From: CAXXOK01 sp963675655
GTDB lineage: Bacteria > Bacillota > Clostridia > Christensenellales > Aristaeellaceae
Assembly: GCA_963675655.1 (NCBI GenBank)
Contig: OY776489.1
Span: forward strand, 186,001-250,000
Direction: 5' to 3'
DNA length: 64,000 bases
Shown piece after piece: positions 1-7,767 of this stretch (positions are counted from its first letter, which is position 1; each line of letters opens with the position of its first letter). The notes under the pieces are model-generated. The model searched no databases. It worked only from the letters and a program-made list of their open reading frames with translations, and was not told the DNA's origin. The position numbers were made by a program, and so were the translations under genes.

Positions 1-1
1 C

Positions 2-91
2 GTGCATGATACCGTACATGAAATGTGCAAGGATGAAGCCCGTCACGGGAAAGGCTTCGACGGACTGCTCAAACGGCACTTTGGCAAGTAA
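2..91 (+). CDS. rubrerythrin-family protein, C-terminal end (partial)
   Basis: Only the last 29 codons lie in the window, with the frame open from base 2 and ending in TAA. The peptide contains HEMCKDEARHGKGF and ends LLKRHFGK. This matches the C-terminal helix of rubrerythrin/NADH-peroxidase proteins, where the E..R.H pattern belongs to the diiron four-helix bundle. Such proteins reduce peroxide in anaerobes using electrons from a rubredoxin-type domain. That domain would be upstream, outside the window, so the full architecture cannot be judged. A strong terminator follows 34 bases after the stop, so this is the last gene of its transcript. Confidence 0.6.
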   Translation: MHDTVHEMCKDEARHGKGFDGLLKRHFGK

Positions 92-125
92 ATCAGGCGG
101 TTTTTTCCTTGTATGATAAGGGTTT

Positions 126-152
126 GGAGGATGCTTCGGCATCCTCCTTTTT
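126..152 (+). terminator. Rho-independent terminator after the rubrerythrin gene
   Basis: A perfect 9-bp stem (GGAGGATGC / GCATCCTCC) closes on a UUCG tetraloop and is followed by TTTTT. It sits 34 bases after the stop codon. Its core GGATGCTTCGGCATCC recurs in the terminator at 12260. Confidence 0.92.
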
Positions 153-162
153 AGAACAATAA

Positions 163-383
163 GCATCCACCGGCTAAGCCGGTGGATGCACCGCGCCTTC
201 AAGGCGAATTTGCTGGCCGCGTCTCAAGACGCACTGAACGATCTATCAATTACAATGATTGCACGACTGCTCGTAAACGAGCCATAATCCATGCGTTTAT
301 GTTTTGGACGGCAAACAACTTGTCATTCGCTTCGCCCTACATCTGAAAGCTAAAGCAATTCCTTCTCACCAGCTCAACTGGTG
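163..383. repeat. cluster of five short perfect hairpins, no gene
   Basis: This non-coding stretch holds five perfect inverted repeats in about 220 bases. They are 163-174/178-189 (12-bp stem, loop TAA), 194-199/201-206 (CGCCTT/AAGGCG), 219-224/227-232 (GCGTCT/AGACGC), 269-274/277-282 (GCTCGT/ACGAGC) and 367-372/378-383 (CACCAG/CTGGTG). The outer two contain related CCACC.GG and CACCAG/CTGGTG cores and bracket the block. No convincing reading frame crosses it. The layout, with subterminal hairpins at both edges and short hairpins inside, resembles a non-autonomous IS200/IS605-type element or its guide-RNA scaffold without a transposase or tnpB gene. It could also be an unrelated structured RNA. 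The structure is seen; the identity is inferred. Confidence 0.55.
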
Positions 384-409
384 GATTTATAACGCTAAAG
401 CTTGCATTA

Positions 410-437
410 AAAAAGACCGCATATAAGCGGTCTTTTT
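410..437 (-). terminator. bidirectional intrinsic terminator
   Basis: An 11-bp perfect inverted repeat (AAAAAGACCGC at 410-420, GCGGTCTTTTT at 427-437) around a 6-base loop has T-tracts on both strands. It can end transcripts from the adenine deaminase side (minus) and from the left (plus). Confidence 0.85.
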
Positions 438-489
438 ACATCTGTAGGTACTTGACGCAGTAGTTATTGCTTTACAAATACCCTTGGCA

Positions 490-515
490 ATCCGGCTCCG
501 ATTATGGAGCCGGAT
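490..515 (-). terminator. GC-rich hairpin just after the adenine deaminase stop
   Basis: A 10-bp perfect stem, ATCCGGCTCC (490-499) and GGAGCCGGAT (506-515), with loop GATTAT lies 20 bases past the minus-strand stop at 535. It lacks a clear U-tract on the minus strand, so it may be a processing or stability stem ahead of the terminator at 410-437. Confidence 0.55.
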
Positions 516-534
516 TTTGAGCATCACGGTAGTG

Positions 535-2298
535 TTATTCCATTACTTCCAGCACCGGATCGATAATTTTTTGCTGAAGCACGTCAATAAAGCCCTTATC
601 GGTGATCGCGTACAGCGGAATCGCCGCCAGACAGATGAAGGACAGGAACATACAGGTATAGTTAATCTCGCAGCCGTTCTCATGCAGCTTAGCATTAAAG
701 CTCTGCTTCTCCGCCGCCAGCTCTGCTGCTGAAAGGTCGGTCAGCAAACCGCAAACGGGGAAAGAAATTTCGCTTACTACCTGCCCATCTATAACAAACA
801 CCTGTCCGCCCTGCAAACGCGCAACCTCGTTGACCGCGGCGGCCATATCCTCGTGGTTTGTGCCCATCACAATAATGTTGTGATTGTCATGCCCCATAGA
901 GGAAGCAATCGCACCTTTTTTCAACTTGAAGCCACCCATAAACGCTTTGCCGATGCCGCCCGTTTTACCGTGCCGCTCCACTTGCGCAATATATAGCACG
1001 TCCTGCTCCAAATCGCACTGGATTACGCCATCCTTTACCTTCAGCTCCACATCACGCGGCTGGGTAATCGGTATCCACGGCAGGGTATCCATCACCTTTA
1101 CTTTTACAGCTTTCGCGCTTTTACTAACACAGATTTGGAAATCCTCCGCTATCATCGTCTTAGCTAGATGGACGGTGTTCAGCAAAACCGGGTTATGCTC
1201 CGCTACGGGGTAATGCACAACCGTTTCACCGTCTTTGGTAACTAGCTTGCCGCCAGCAACAACCGTGTCCACCCGGAAATCCGCCGCGCCGGTCGTCAGG
1301 TTGATGTCCGCACGGCGGCCCGGCGCAAGGCAGCCCACAAAACGATCCAGTTGGAACGCACGCGCAGCATTGATGGTAACCAGCTGAATTGCGGTCATAA
1401 AATCCACACCCGCCTTGAGCGCAGTGCGCACCGACTCATCCAGATGCCCAGTCGTCGCAAGATCGATAGTATGCAGATCGTCCGTAACAATAGACACATT
1501 TGCGGTATCCAGCTTGTTTTCCAATACAGGCTTGAGCAACTCGGGCAGGCTGCGTGCGGATGAACCTTCGCGCATCATTACGGAGCAGCCCGCACGCAAG
1601 CGTTCCACTACATCTTTGCCAGAGAGCGATTCGTGATCCGTGGATACGCCCGCGGCAATACACGTGTTCAGCATGGCACTGTCCGCTTCCGGCAGATGCC
1701 CCTGCAAGGACTTGCCTTTCGCCAGCGCCGCATCGCAGGAAGCCAGCAGTTCGGGGAAACCAAACGCCAGATACATGCCCACACACTCGGAAAGTCCGAC
1801 CGCATCCGAGCGCTCCAGCGCTTTTTTTATAATCTCGGTATCAAAACGGCCGCCTGATGTTTCCAGATTGGGCGAGAATGGGATATGCGAAGGCACGACA
1901 AAGTACAGTTTCAAGTCGGTTGCTTCAGCCTCTTTCAGCACCGCTTCAATGGCTTCCAGCCCGCCAACCACGCCTATTTCGTGCAAATCGGTCATAATCA
2001 CCGTTGTGCCGTGCTTCAGCACTGCTTCCGCAAACGAACGGATTGAGAGATTGGAGCTTTCCGGGTGAATATGACCATCGATAAAACCGGGGGTGATATA
2101 CAGCCCGTTTGCATCGATAACCTTTGTTTTCTCACCAATGGTGTACTCCACATCGCCGACAGCTGCGATGGTATCGCCGCAAACGGCAACACCGCCGTCA
2201 TAGATTTCGCCTGAAAATACATTCACAATTTTTCCGTTTTTTACAACCAGATCGGCAGACTCTTTACCGCCTGCAACAGCCATGAGTTTTTGATTCAT
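535..2298 (-). CDS. ade: adenine deaminase, copy 1
   Basis: The 587-residue cytoplasmic enzyme should convert adenine to hypoxanthine and ammonia for purine salvage or nitrogen supply. It is full length for the Ade branch of the amidohydrolase superfamily. The metal-binding motif GFIDGHIHPESS lies near residues 72-83. DLHEIGVVGG, STDHESL, the TDDLHTIDL/GHLD block and the Ade-specific C-terminal domain with GKAFMGGFKLKKGAIASS also follow. It is the last gene of the minus-strand purine cluster, 18 bases after the preceding amidohydrolase. A paralogue of the same length lies two genes upstream (3724-5487). Several motifs here differ from the usual Ade form, for example DLHEIGVVGG where many Ade proteins have DPHEIANVLG. 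Substrate drift is therefore possible. Confidence 0.9.
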   Translation of the reverse strand: MNQKLMAVAGGKESADLVVKNGKIVNVFSGEIYDGGVAVCGDTIAAVGDVEYTIGEKTKVIDANGLYITPGFIDGHIHPESSNLSIRSFAEAVLKHGTTVIMTDLHEIGVVGGLEAIEAVLKEAEATDLKLYFVVPSHIPFSPNLETSGGRFDTEIIKKALERSDAVGLSECVGMYLAFGFPELLASCDAALAKGKSLQGHLPEADSAMLNTCIAAGVSTDHESLSGKDVVERLRAGCSVMMREGSSARSLPELLKPVLENKLDTANVSIVTDDLHTIDLATTGHLDESVRTALKAGVDFMTAIQLVTINAARAFQLDRFVGCLAPGRRADINLTTGAADFRVDTVVAGGKLVTKDGETVVHYPVAEHNPVLLNTVHLAKTMIAEDFQICVSKSAKAVKVKVMDTLPWIPITQPRDVELKVKDGVIQCDLEQDVLYIAQVERHGKTGGIGKAFMGGFKLKKGAIASSMGHDNHNIIVMGTNHEDMAAAVNEVARLQGGQVFVIDGQVVSEISFPVCGLLTDLSAAELAAEKQSFNAKLHENGCEINYTCMFLSFICLAAIPLYAITDKGFIDVLQQKIIDPVLEVME

Positions 2299-2316
2299 TT
2301 TTTGTTTTCCGCCTTT

Positions 2317-3705
2317 CTAGAACAATTTGGTTTCCTTTGCAACCTTCACCACAGGGAAGCGATCGGGCAGTTCAATGCCCGCACGTTTATAAATCGCAGC
2401 GGCGCGGCGCGCGCCCTCCTCCAAAATCGCGTCCTCATCCAGCGTAAGGATGACGCGGTCCTTCATCAGCCATTTCCCATCGCACATCGTGCAGGTAATG
2501 TTGGAAGAGTGCATGGCCGTTACTAAAGCCGCAATCTTATCGTTCACGGGCATCATGGACGGGCCGTGCGGGTCGATGATAATCAGATCCGCCTTTTTCC
2601 CTGCCTCCAGCGAGCCGTACAGGTGATCATCCAGTAATGCACGCGCGCCCCAGCGGGTCGCCATGCGCAGAATGTCCTGACTGGGCACAACGGTCGGATC
2701 CAAGCGCCAGCCCTTGTGAATGAGCGAGGTCAGCCACATTTCGTCCACCATGTCCATATGGTTGGAAGAGGACGCGCCATCTGTGCCGATAGAAAGGCAA
2801 ATGCCCTCCCGCATCATTTTCGGAACCCGCGCAAAGCCCAGCACGCGCATGGCGGATGCGGGATTGTGCGAAACTTTCACATCCCGCTTTTTAAACAGCG
2901 CAATTTCCTCATCTGTCAGCCATACGGTGTGTACCGCTAGCAGGTTGGGGCCAAGCACGCCGAGTTTTTCCAAATGTGCAACCGTGCCTTCGCCAAAACG
3001 GGCATAAGTATACTCTTTTTCTTCCTTCGCCTCGGCCACATGCATATGGATTCCCACACCGTAGTGATCGGCCAGTTCCTTGGTTTTCACGCACAGTTCG
3101 TCCGTATTGTTGAAGATGGTACGCAGCCCGAACCACACCTGCACCCGTCCATCGGCGGTGTTGTGGTACTTTTCAAGGTCGGTTACCTGCTGCTCCAATT
3201 CCTGCTCCATAGTGCGCTGCCAAACGGGCGGCAAGCCTTCGCCACAGTCCATTACGGATTTAGCCAATTTGCCGCGCAAGCCCGCTTTGGCGGTCGCACG
3301 GCACATGCCGGATACGAATTGCCCACCCGGCTCCGCAAAGGAGGTAACGCCGCTCTTGATCATTTCAAGGCAGGTTGCCAAGGTCGAAACGTAGCTGTCT
3401 TCCTCGGTCATGTTGCTTTCAAACGGCCACATCCGTTTGTGCAGCCATGTTACAAAGTCCACATCATCGCCCACGCCGCGGCTGATCTGCTGGGAGGTGT
3501 GCACATGCGTGTTTACAAAACCCGGCAGCACATACTTGCCCTGCAAATCCATAATCTCCGCATCGGGCGCAACCATCTCCGGCGCAATATCGCCGACTGC
3601 CTTGATCTTGTCGTCCTCAATCAGTACAGCACCGCCGTCATACACGGTTTCGCTACCCTTTGCCATGGTGACGATATATCCATTTTTTAAAAGAATCTGT
3701 TTCAT
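2317..3705 (-). CDS. amidohydrolase, MTA/SAH or nucleobase deaminase type
   Basis: This 462-residue metal-dependent deaminase belongs to the TrzA/AtzB/MtaD/SsnA branch. Visible metal and catalytic motifs are NTHVHT near residue 67, HMHVAEAKEE, AVHTVWLTDEE and SIGTDGASSSN. The HVAE..EE pattern and the tail of the amidohydrolase fold (GSLEAGKKADLIIID) fit deaminases of 5-methylthioadenosine, S-adenosylhomocysteine, guanine or modified purines. It lies between two adenine deaminase genes with gaps of 18 bases on each side and good ribosome binding sites, so all three are one transcript. The context favours a purine or purine-nucleoside substrate, but the exact substrate cannot be read from sequence. 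Confidence 0.85.
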   Translation of the reverse strand: MKQILLKNGYIVTMAKGSETVYDGGAVLIEDDKIKAVGDIAPEMVAPDAEIMDLQGKYVLPGFVNTHVHTSQQISRGVGDDVDFVTWLHKRMWPFESNMTEEDSYVSTLATCLEMIKSGVTSFAEPGGQFVSGMCRATAKAGLRGKLAKSVMDCGEGLPPVWQRTMEQELEQQVTDLEKYHNTADGRVQVWFGLRTIFNNTDELCVKTKELADHYGVGIHMHVAEAKEEKEYTYARFGEGTVAHLEKLGVLGPNLLAVHTVWLTDEEIALFKKRDVKVSHNPASAMRVLGFARVPKMMREGICLSIGTDGASSSNHMDMVDEMWLTSLIHKGWRLDPTVVPSQDILRMATRWGARALLDDHLYGSLEAGKKADLIIIDPHGPSMMPVNDKIAALVTAMHSSNITCTMCDGKWLMKDRVILTLDEDAILEEGARRAAAIYKRAGIELPDRFPVVKVAKETKLF

Positions 3706-3723
3706 TTTCCGCTTCTCCTTTGA

Positions 3724-5487
3724 TTAGCCTAGTGAAATGACCGGGTCGATCAGCTTGAACTGCAATACGTCAAACAAACCCTGATCAGTAATGGCGAGGA
3801 ACGGAATGAAAATCAGCGTAATAAACGAAAGCGTGATATTGGGCGAAGGCACATCGCAGCCAAGTGTTTTTAAAATCTCAATCATGTCCGCCAGCTTTCC
3901 GGCTACCGTCTCGCCATCCAAATCGGAGAGCAAGCCGCAGATGGGAAGCGGAATTTCGGCAAGCACTTCACCTTGCTTTACCAGTACCAGCCCGCCCTGC
4001 AACTGGGCAATCCGGTTGACGGCAAATGCCATATCGTCCGCATCGCTGCCGACAACGCTGATGTTGTGGTGATCGTGCCCTACGCTAATGGCAATTGCGC
4101 CAGATTTGAGGCCAAAGTTTTTAATAAACGAGCGGCCAATGCTGCCGTTTTTACCATACCGTTCTACACAGGCGATCCGCAAAATATCATTTTCCACATC
4201 AGGCTGTACGATTCCGCCCGCCACGGGCAGTTCCGCCTCCAGCGCTTCGGTCAGCAGTGATACGGGAGACGCGCCGATTACATGCACCTTGGCTGTTTTG
4301 GCGCCAGCGTTCACCTTCAACACCATATCGCCAGCTGTCATGGGGTGGCTTAGCTTTACGGTATCCCGCAACAGATTGCTGTATTGCTGCGGCGGAATGT
4401 TTTTAATCAGTTTGCGTTCATCAACGACCAGCTCGCCGTTTGCGATGACCGCTTCCACCTGGCATGCTTCCAGCGAAGAAAGCAGCACGATATCCGCGAT
4501 CTTGCCCGGTGTAATGCTGCCCACCTGGTTATGAATGTGGAAATTTTCAGCAGGGTTAATCGTCACCATTTGGATGGCGGTAACGGGGTCAACCCCTTCC
4601 TCCACAGCGATGCGAACCTTGTTGTCCATATGGCCTTTCCTGCTGATGTGCAACGCGTCGATATCGTCGCTAACCATGGAGCAATAGCGGGTATCCACAT
4701 GCTCTTGCGTAATTGCTTTGAGGCACGGGCGCAAATCGGTAGAGGCAGAGCCTTCGCGCATCAGCACATGCAGGCCCATGCGCAGTTTGGCAAGCGCTTC
4801 TTCTTTGTAGGTGCTTTCGTGGTCGCTGGTCACCCCGGCGCCCACATACGCATTCAGGCTTTCTCCAAGCAACGCGGGGGCATGCCCTTCGGCAGATTTA
4901 TGGTACTTCTCCGCCAGCTCCAGCATATGCGCCGAGGCGGGGCTGCCCGCCAGTATCGGGGGCGCCAATACCTCTGCCAAGCCAACCGCTTCGGGGAGCT
5001 GAATCAGCTCGTCAATCATGCCGGTATACAGCGTGCTGCCTGTTGTTTGCAGGCCGTTTTCTTCCATAAACGCAGGAATCGGATAGTACAGCTTCACCGG
5101 AGTCTGTTTGGACTCCGCAAGTACTTCCTTCATGCCCTCGATGCCCGAAACGATGGTCACTTCCATTAAATCCGTCGCTACGGCAGTCGTGCCATGCTTC
5201 ACCACCATCTTGGCAAATTCGGTATACGAAAGCATGCTGCTCTCAATATGGATGTGCGCATCTAAAAAGCCCGGCGCCATGTACATGCCCTTGGCGTCAA
5301 TCACCTGCGTATCCGGCCCGATTGCGCCTTGCGGCACAGGCCCGATGGAAGCGATTTTACCTTTAGCAACCGCAACCTCTGTTTCGTAGATTTCATGTGT
5401 GATTACGTTGACCAGCTTGCCATTGCGAATCACAATATCCGCAGGCTTCTTCCCCAGCGCCACCTGTACCAAATCGTTATCCAACAC
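3724..5487 (-). CDS. ade: adenine deaminase, copy 2
   Basis: This 587-residue Ade-family protein has GFLDAHIHIESSMLSY near residues 74-89, DLMEVTIVSG, GHAPALLG, TSDHES, the SDDIDALHISRKGHMD block and the C-terminal GRSFIKNFGLKSGAIA region. It is closer to the usual Ade consensus at HIHIESS and GHAP than copy 1. Translation starts at GTG (5485-5487), eight bases after GGGGGAGA. It is the first gene of the three-deaminase block. It is separated from the nucleoside permease genes by 262 bases that contain strong hairpins, so it may be read partly from the transporter promoter and partly independently. Predicted reaction: adenine to hypoxanthine in the cytoplasm. Confidence 0.92.
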   Translation of the reverse strand: MLDNDLVQVALGKKPADIVIRNGKLVNVITHEIYETEVAVAKGKIASIGPVPQGAIGPDTQVIDAKGMYMAPGFLDAHIHIESSMLSYTEFAKMVVKHGTTAVATDLMEVTIVSGIEGMKEVLAESKQTPVKLYYPIPAFMEENGLQTTGSTLYTGMIDELIQLPEAVGLAEVLAPPILAGSPASAHMLELAEKYHKSAEGHAPALLGESLNAYVGAGVTSDHESTYKEEALAKLRMGLHVLMREGSASTDLRPCLKAITQEHVDTRYCSMVSDDIDALHISRKGHMDNKVRIAVEEGVDPVTAIQMVTINPAENFHIHNQVGSITPGKIADIVLLSSLEACQVEAVIANGELVVDERKLIKNIPPQQYSNLLRDTVKLSHPMTAGDMVLKVNAGAKTAKVHVIGASPVSLLTEALEAELPVAGGIVQPDVENDILRIACVERYGKNGSIGRSFIKNFGLKSGAIAISVGHDHHNISVVGSDADDMAFAVNRIAQLQGGLVLVKQGEVLAEIPLPICGLLSDLDGETVAGKLADMIEILKTLGCDVPSPNITLSFITLIFIPFLAITDQGLFDVLQFKLIDPVISLG

Positions 5488-5506
5488 AGTCTTTCTCCCC
5501 CTTTCT

Positions 5507-5533
5507 CCCCCAACAGACTCACTTCGTTGGGGG
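5507..5533 (-). promoter_or_regulatory. hairpin in the leader of the deaminase block
   Basis: CCCCCAAC (5507-5514) and GTTGGGGG (5526-5533) form a perfect 8-bp stem next to the GGGGGAG ribosome binding site of adenine deaminase copy 2. A second small stem (AGGGC/GCCCT) follows near 5540-5552. The 5534-5749 stretch shows no gene. The hairpin may separate expression of the deaminases from the transporter genes. Confidence 0.5.
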
Positions 5534-5749
5534 CTGAGCAGGGCTCTGCCCTTGACCCATTTTCTCCATTGATTTGCGTTTTCCTTCTAGTGCAAGCGCC
5601 ATACGTGCTGATAAGGTGCTTATCATCACCGCTGCGCCGATACCCCATTTTCATTACCACGCAAGCATAATGCGCGATTCCTTGCCATATCGTTTATCCA
5701 CGAATATATAATCCAGCTACAATGCCTTATTATATGGTATGTTCTCTGT

Positions 5750-6712
5750 TTATCGGTCCTCACGGAAATAGGATTTTCCTATTCCGGTCGGGCCCGCTCG
5801 CCTGTTTTGGGAGGCGATCGCCGTAATCAGCAGCACCACGATGGTGAGTATGTAAGGCATCATGTCCATCACCTGCGAAGCGAACGTAACCTTCAACCCG
5901 AATATGGAAATGGCAATGCCCTGAAATTTCAGTGCCAGCCCTTTCATGATGCCGAACAGGTAACAACCCATCACTGCCCGCACGGGATTCCAACCCGAAA
6001 ACACAACCAGCGCAACGGCAATCCAGCCCATACCCGCTGTAATATTATCCTGCCAATACGGCACATACACCAGCGACAGGTACGCTCCGCCCAGCCCGCA
6101 CAATGCGCCGCCCAGCAGAATATGCACATACTTGTACAAATCCACATTGATGCCCGAGGCATCCGCCGTAGCCGGGTTTTCGCCCACCATTTTCGCCGCC
6201 AGCCCAAACCGCGTTTTCTGGTAATAAACATACAGCAGTACCGCAGCGATAATGGAGAAATACATAAACAGGCTTTGCGAGAAAAGCGCAGGCCCCAGTA
6301 CAGGGATTTTGGAAAGGGCGGGAATTGTATGCGTACCCAACGCAGCAGTCACATCGCCGTTCATAATTGTGCCGGAAAACTTGTATCGTTTTCCTAAGAA
6401 ATTCGCAAGCCCTGTGCCGAAAATGCTCATGGCAAAGCCTGTAACAATCTGGTTACCTTTCAAGGTAACGGTGATCACCGCGTAAATCAGCGCGCCCAGC
6501 ATGCCGCCCATTGCGCCCAGCAGCACCGCCAGCACAGGGCTATGGCTGAGCGCTCCCGCCATAAAGCCGAAATAAGCGCCCATCATCATCATGCCCTCAA
6601 TGCCGAGGTTCAGGTTCCCAACCTTTTCGCACATTATACCGCCGAGTGTCGCCAGCAAAAACGGGGTGCCAAGCTGCACAGACAATTGGAGAAACAAAGC
6701 TACATCGTTCAT
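5750..6712 (-). CDS. nupQ: nucleoside ABC transporter permease (NupQ/YufQ type)
   Basis: This 320-residue polytopic membrane protein of the branched-chain/BMP-type permease family shows the typical ATLGGIMCEKVGNLNLGIEG segment near residue 22 and many hydrophobic helices. The frame is open further upstream, but the start is set at 6712. An AGGAG lies 8-9 bases before that ATG, and the ATG overlaps the preceding permease stop as ATGA (6709-6712). It should form the inner-membrane channel with the permease at 6709-7767 for ATP-driven uptake of nucleosides or nucleobases. Downstream deaminase genes support a purine substrate. Confidence 0.88.
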   Translation of the reverse strand: MNDVALFLQLSVQLGTPFLLATLGGIMCEKVGNLNLGIEGMMMMGAYFGFMAGALSHSPVLAVLLGAMGGMLGALIYAVITVTLKGNQIVTGFAMSIFGTGLANFLGKRYKFSGTIMNGDVTAALGTHTIPALSKIPVLGPALFSQSLFMYFSIIAAVLLYVYYQKTRFGLAAKMVGENPATADASGINVDLYKYVHILLGGALCGLGGAYLSLVYVPYWQDNITAGMGWIAVALVVFSGWNPVRAVMGCYLFGIMKGLALKFQGIAISIFGLKVTFASQVMDMMPYILTIVVLLITAIASQNRRAGPTGIGKSYFREDR

Positions 6713-7767
6713 TGCGCTTTCTCCTTTCGCGTCCAGCTCCAAATAACCTGATATCGGGAGAAAAACTCGCTTCCCAAGATAAACAGCAAAATGATGCCTT
6801 GGATTACATCTCCTGCTGCCGACGGGATTTGCATGGAAATTTGCATATACGCGCTGCCTTGTAATAATATTGAGAACAGGAAAGATACAACCAGAATTGC
6901 AACCGGCTCCATATTTGCCATATATGCAATGGCAATCGCCGTATAGCCCATGCCGTTTGCCATTTGGTCGTTCAGGGTACGCTCTACGCCCGAAGCCTGT
7001 ATCAACCCCGCAATGCCGCAAATACCGCCGCCAATCAGGCTAGAAATAAGCAGTATCTTCGTGGTATTCATCCCCGCGTAGCGCGCTGTTCTTTCGTTTG
7101 CGCCCATAATGGAAATTTCATACCCCATCTTCATACGGTGCAGGAAAAACCAGACAAAAACAATCAACAATATCGCGATAATCCACCCTGCGTGCACCCC
7201 AAGCACGTTTGGCAACTGCAGTTCCTTGGGGTAGTTGGCGATTTTGGGAAATCCAAACGATTTCGGGTCTTTCCAGAGGATGTATTGCAGGTAAGATACC
7301 AGCTTGATCGCAACATAGTTGAGCATCAGCGTTACCAGCGTTTCGCTGACGCCCCATCTGGATTTCATGATGCCTGCAACCAAACACCACAATCCGCCCG
7401 CCACAAACGCCGCCGTAAACATCAGCAGCATCGTCAGCCATGCAGGCAGTCCCGTTACGTTGAGCGCGATGTACGTTGCCGCCACAGCGCCCATATAAAA
7501 CTGGCCTTCTGCGCCGATATTGATGAAATTCATCTTGAAGCATACCGACACGCCAAGCCCCATAATGAGTAGCGGAATGATTTTCTGAATCGTCTGATGA
7601 ATGTAATAAGACGAGCCGAAAGAACCGATCAGCATTTCGCGATACACAACCAGCGGATTATAGCCGCTGATTAGGATGACGATACCCGCCACAGCCAGCG
7701 CCGCCAGTACCGATACGATTCTTTGCCTGCGGAAATTGCCGTTTGTTTTTCTTTCAATTCTCAGCAT
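6709..7767 (-). CDS. nupP: nucleoside ABC transporter permease (NupP/YufP type)
   Basis: This multi-pass permease of about 352 residues contains the family segment MNFINIGAEGQFYMGAVAA and a long set of hydrophobic helices. Two ATGs are possible, at 7776 and 7767. An AGGAGG directly abuts the first and lies about 9 bases before the second, so 7767 is preferred. The gene overlaps the end of the ATPase gene (stop at 7754) and its own stop overlaps the next permease as ATGA. This implies coupled translation of ATPase, NupP and NupQ. It is the partner channel subunit for nucleoside uptake. Confidence 0.88.
   Translation of the reverse strand: MLRIERKTNGNFRRQRIVSVLAALAVAGIVILISGYNPLVVYREMLIGSFGSSYYIHQTIQKIIPLLIMGLGVSVCFKMNFINIGAEGQFYMGAVAATYIALNVTGLPAWLTMLLMFTAAFVAGGLWCLVAGIMKSRWGVSETLVTLMLNYVAIKLVSYLQYILWKDPKSFGFPKIANYPKELQLPNVLGVHAGWIIAILLIVFVWFFLHRMKMGYEISIMGANERTARYAGMNTTKILLISSLIGGGICGIAGLIQASGVERTLNDQMANGMGYTAIAIAYMANMEPVAILVVSFLFSILLQGSAYMQISMQIPSAAGDVIQGIILLFILGSEFFSRYQVIWSWTRKEKAQ

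Noticed and set aside
163..391. CRISPR array.
   Set aside because: The hairpins differ in sequence, spacing is irregular, and there are no direct repeats or cas genes.
6713..7021. An N-terminal extension of about 103 codons on the NupQ-type permease.
   Set aside because: It overlaps the coding sequence of the upstream permease, has no transporter-like sequence, and a good ribosome binding site plus ATGA overlap place the start at 6712.
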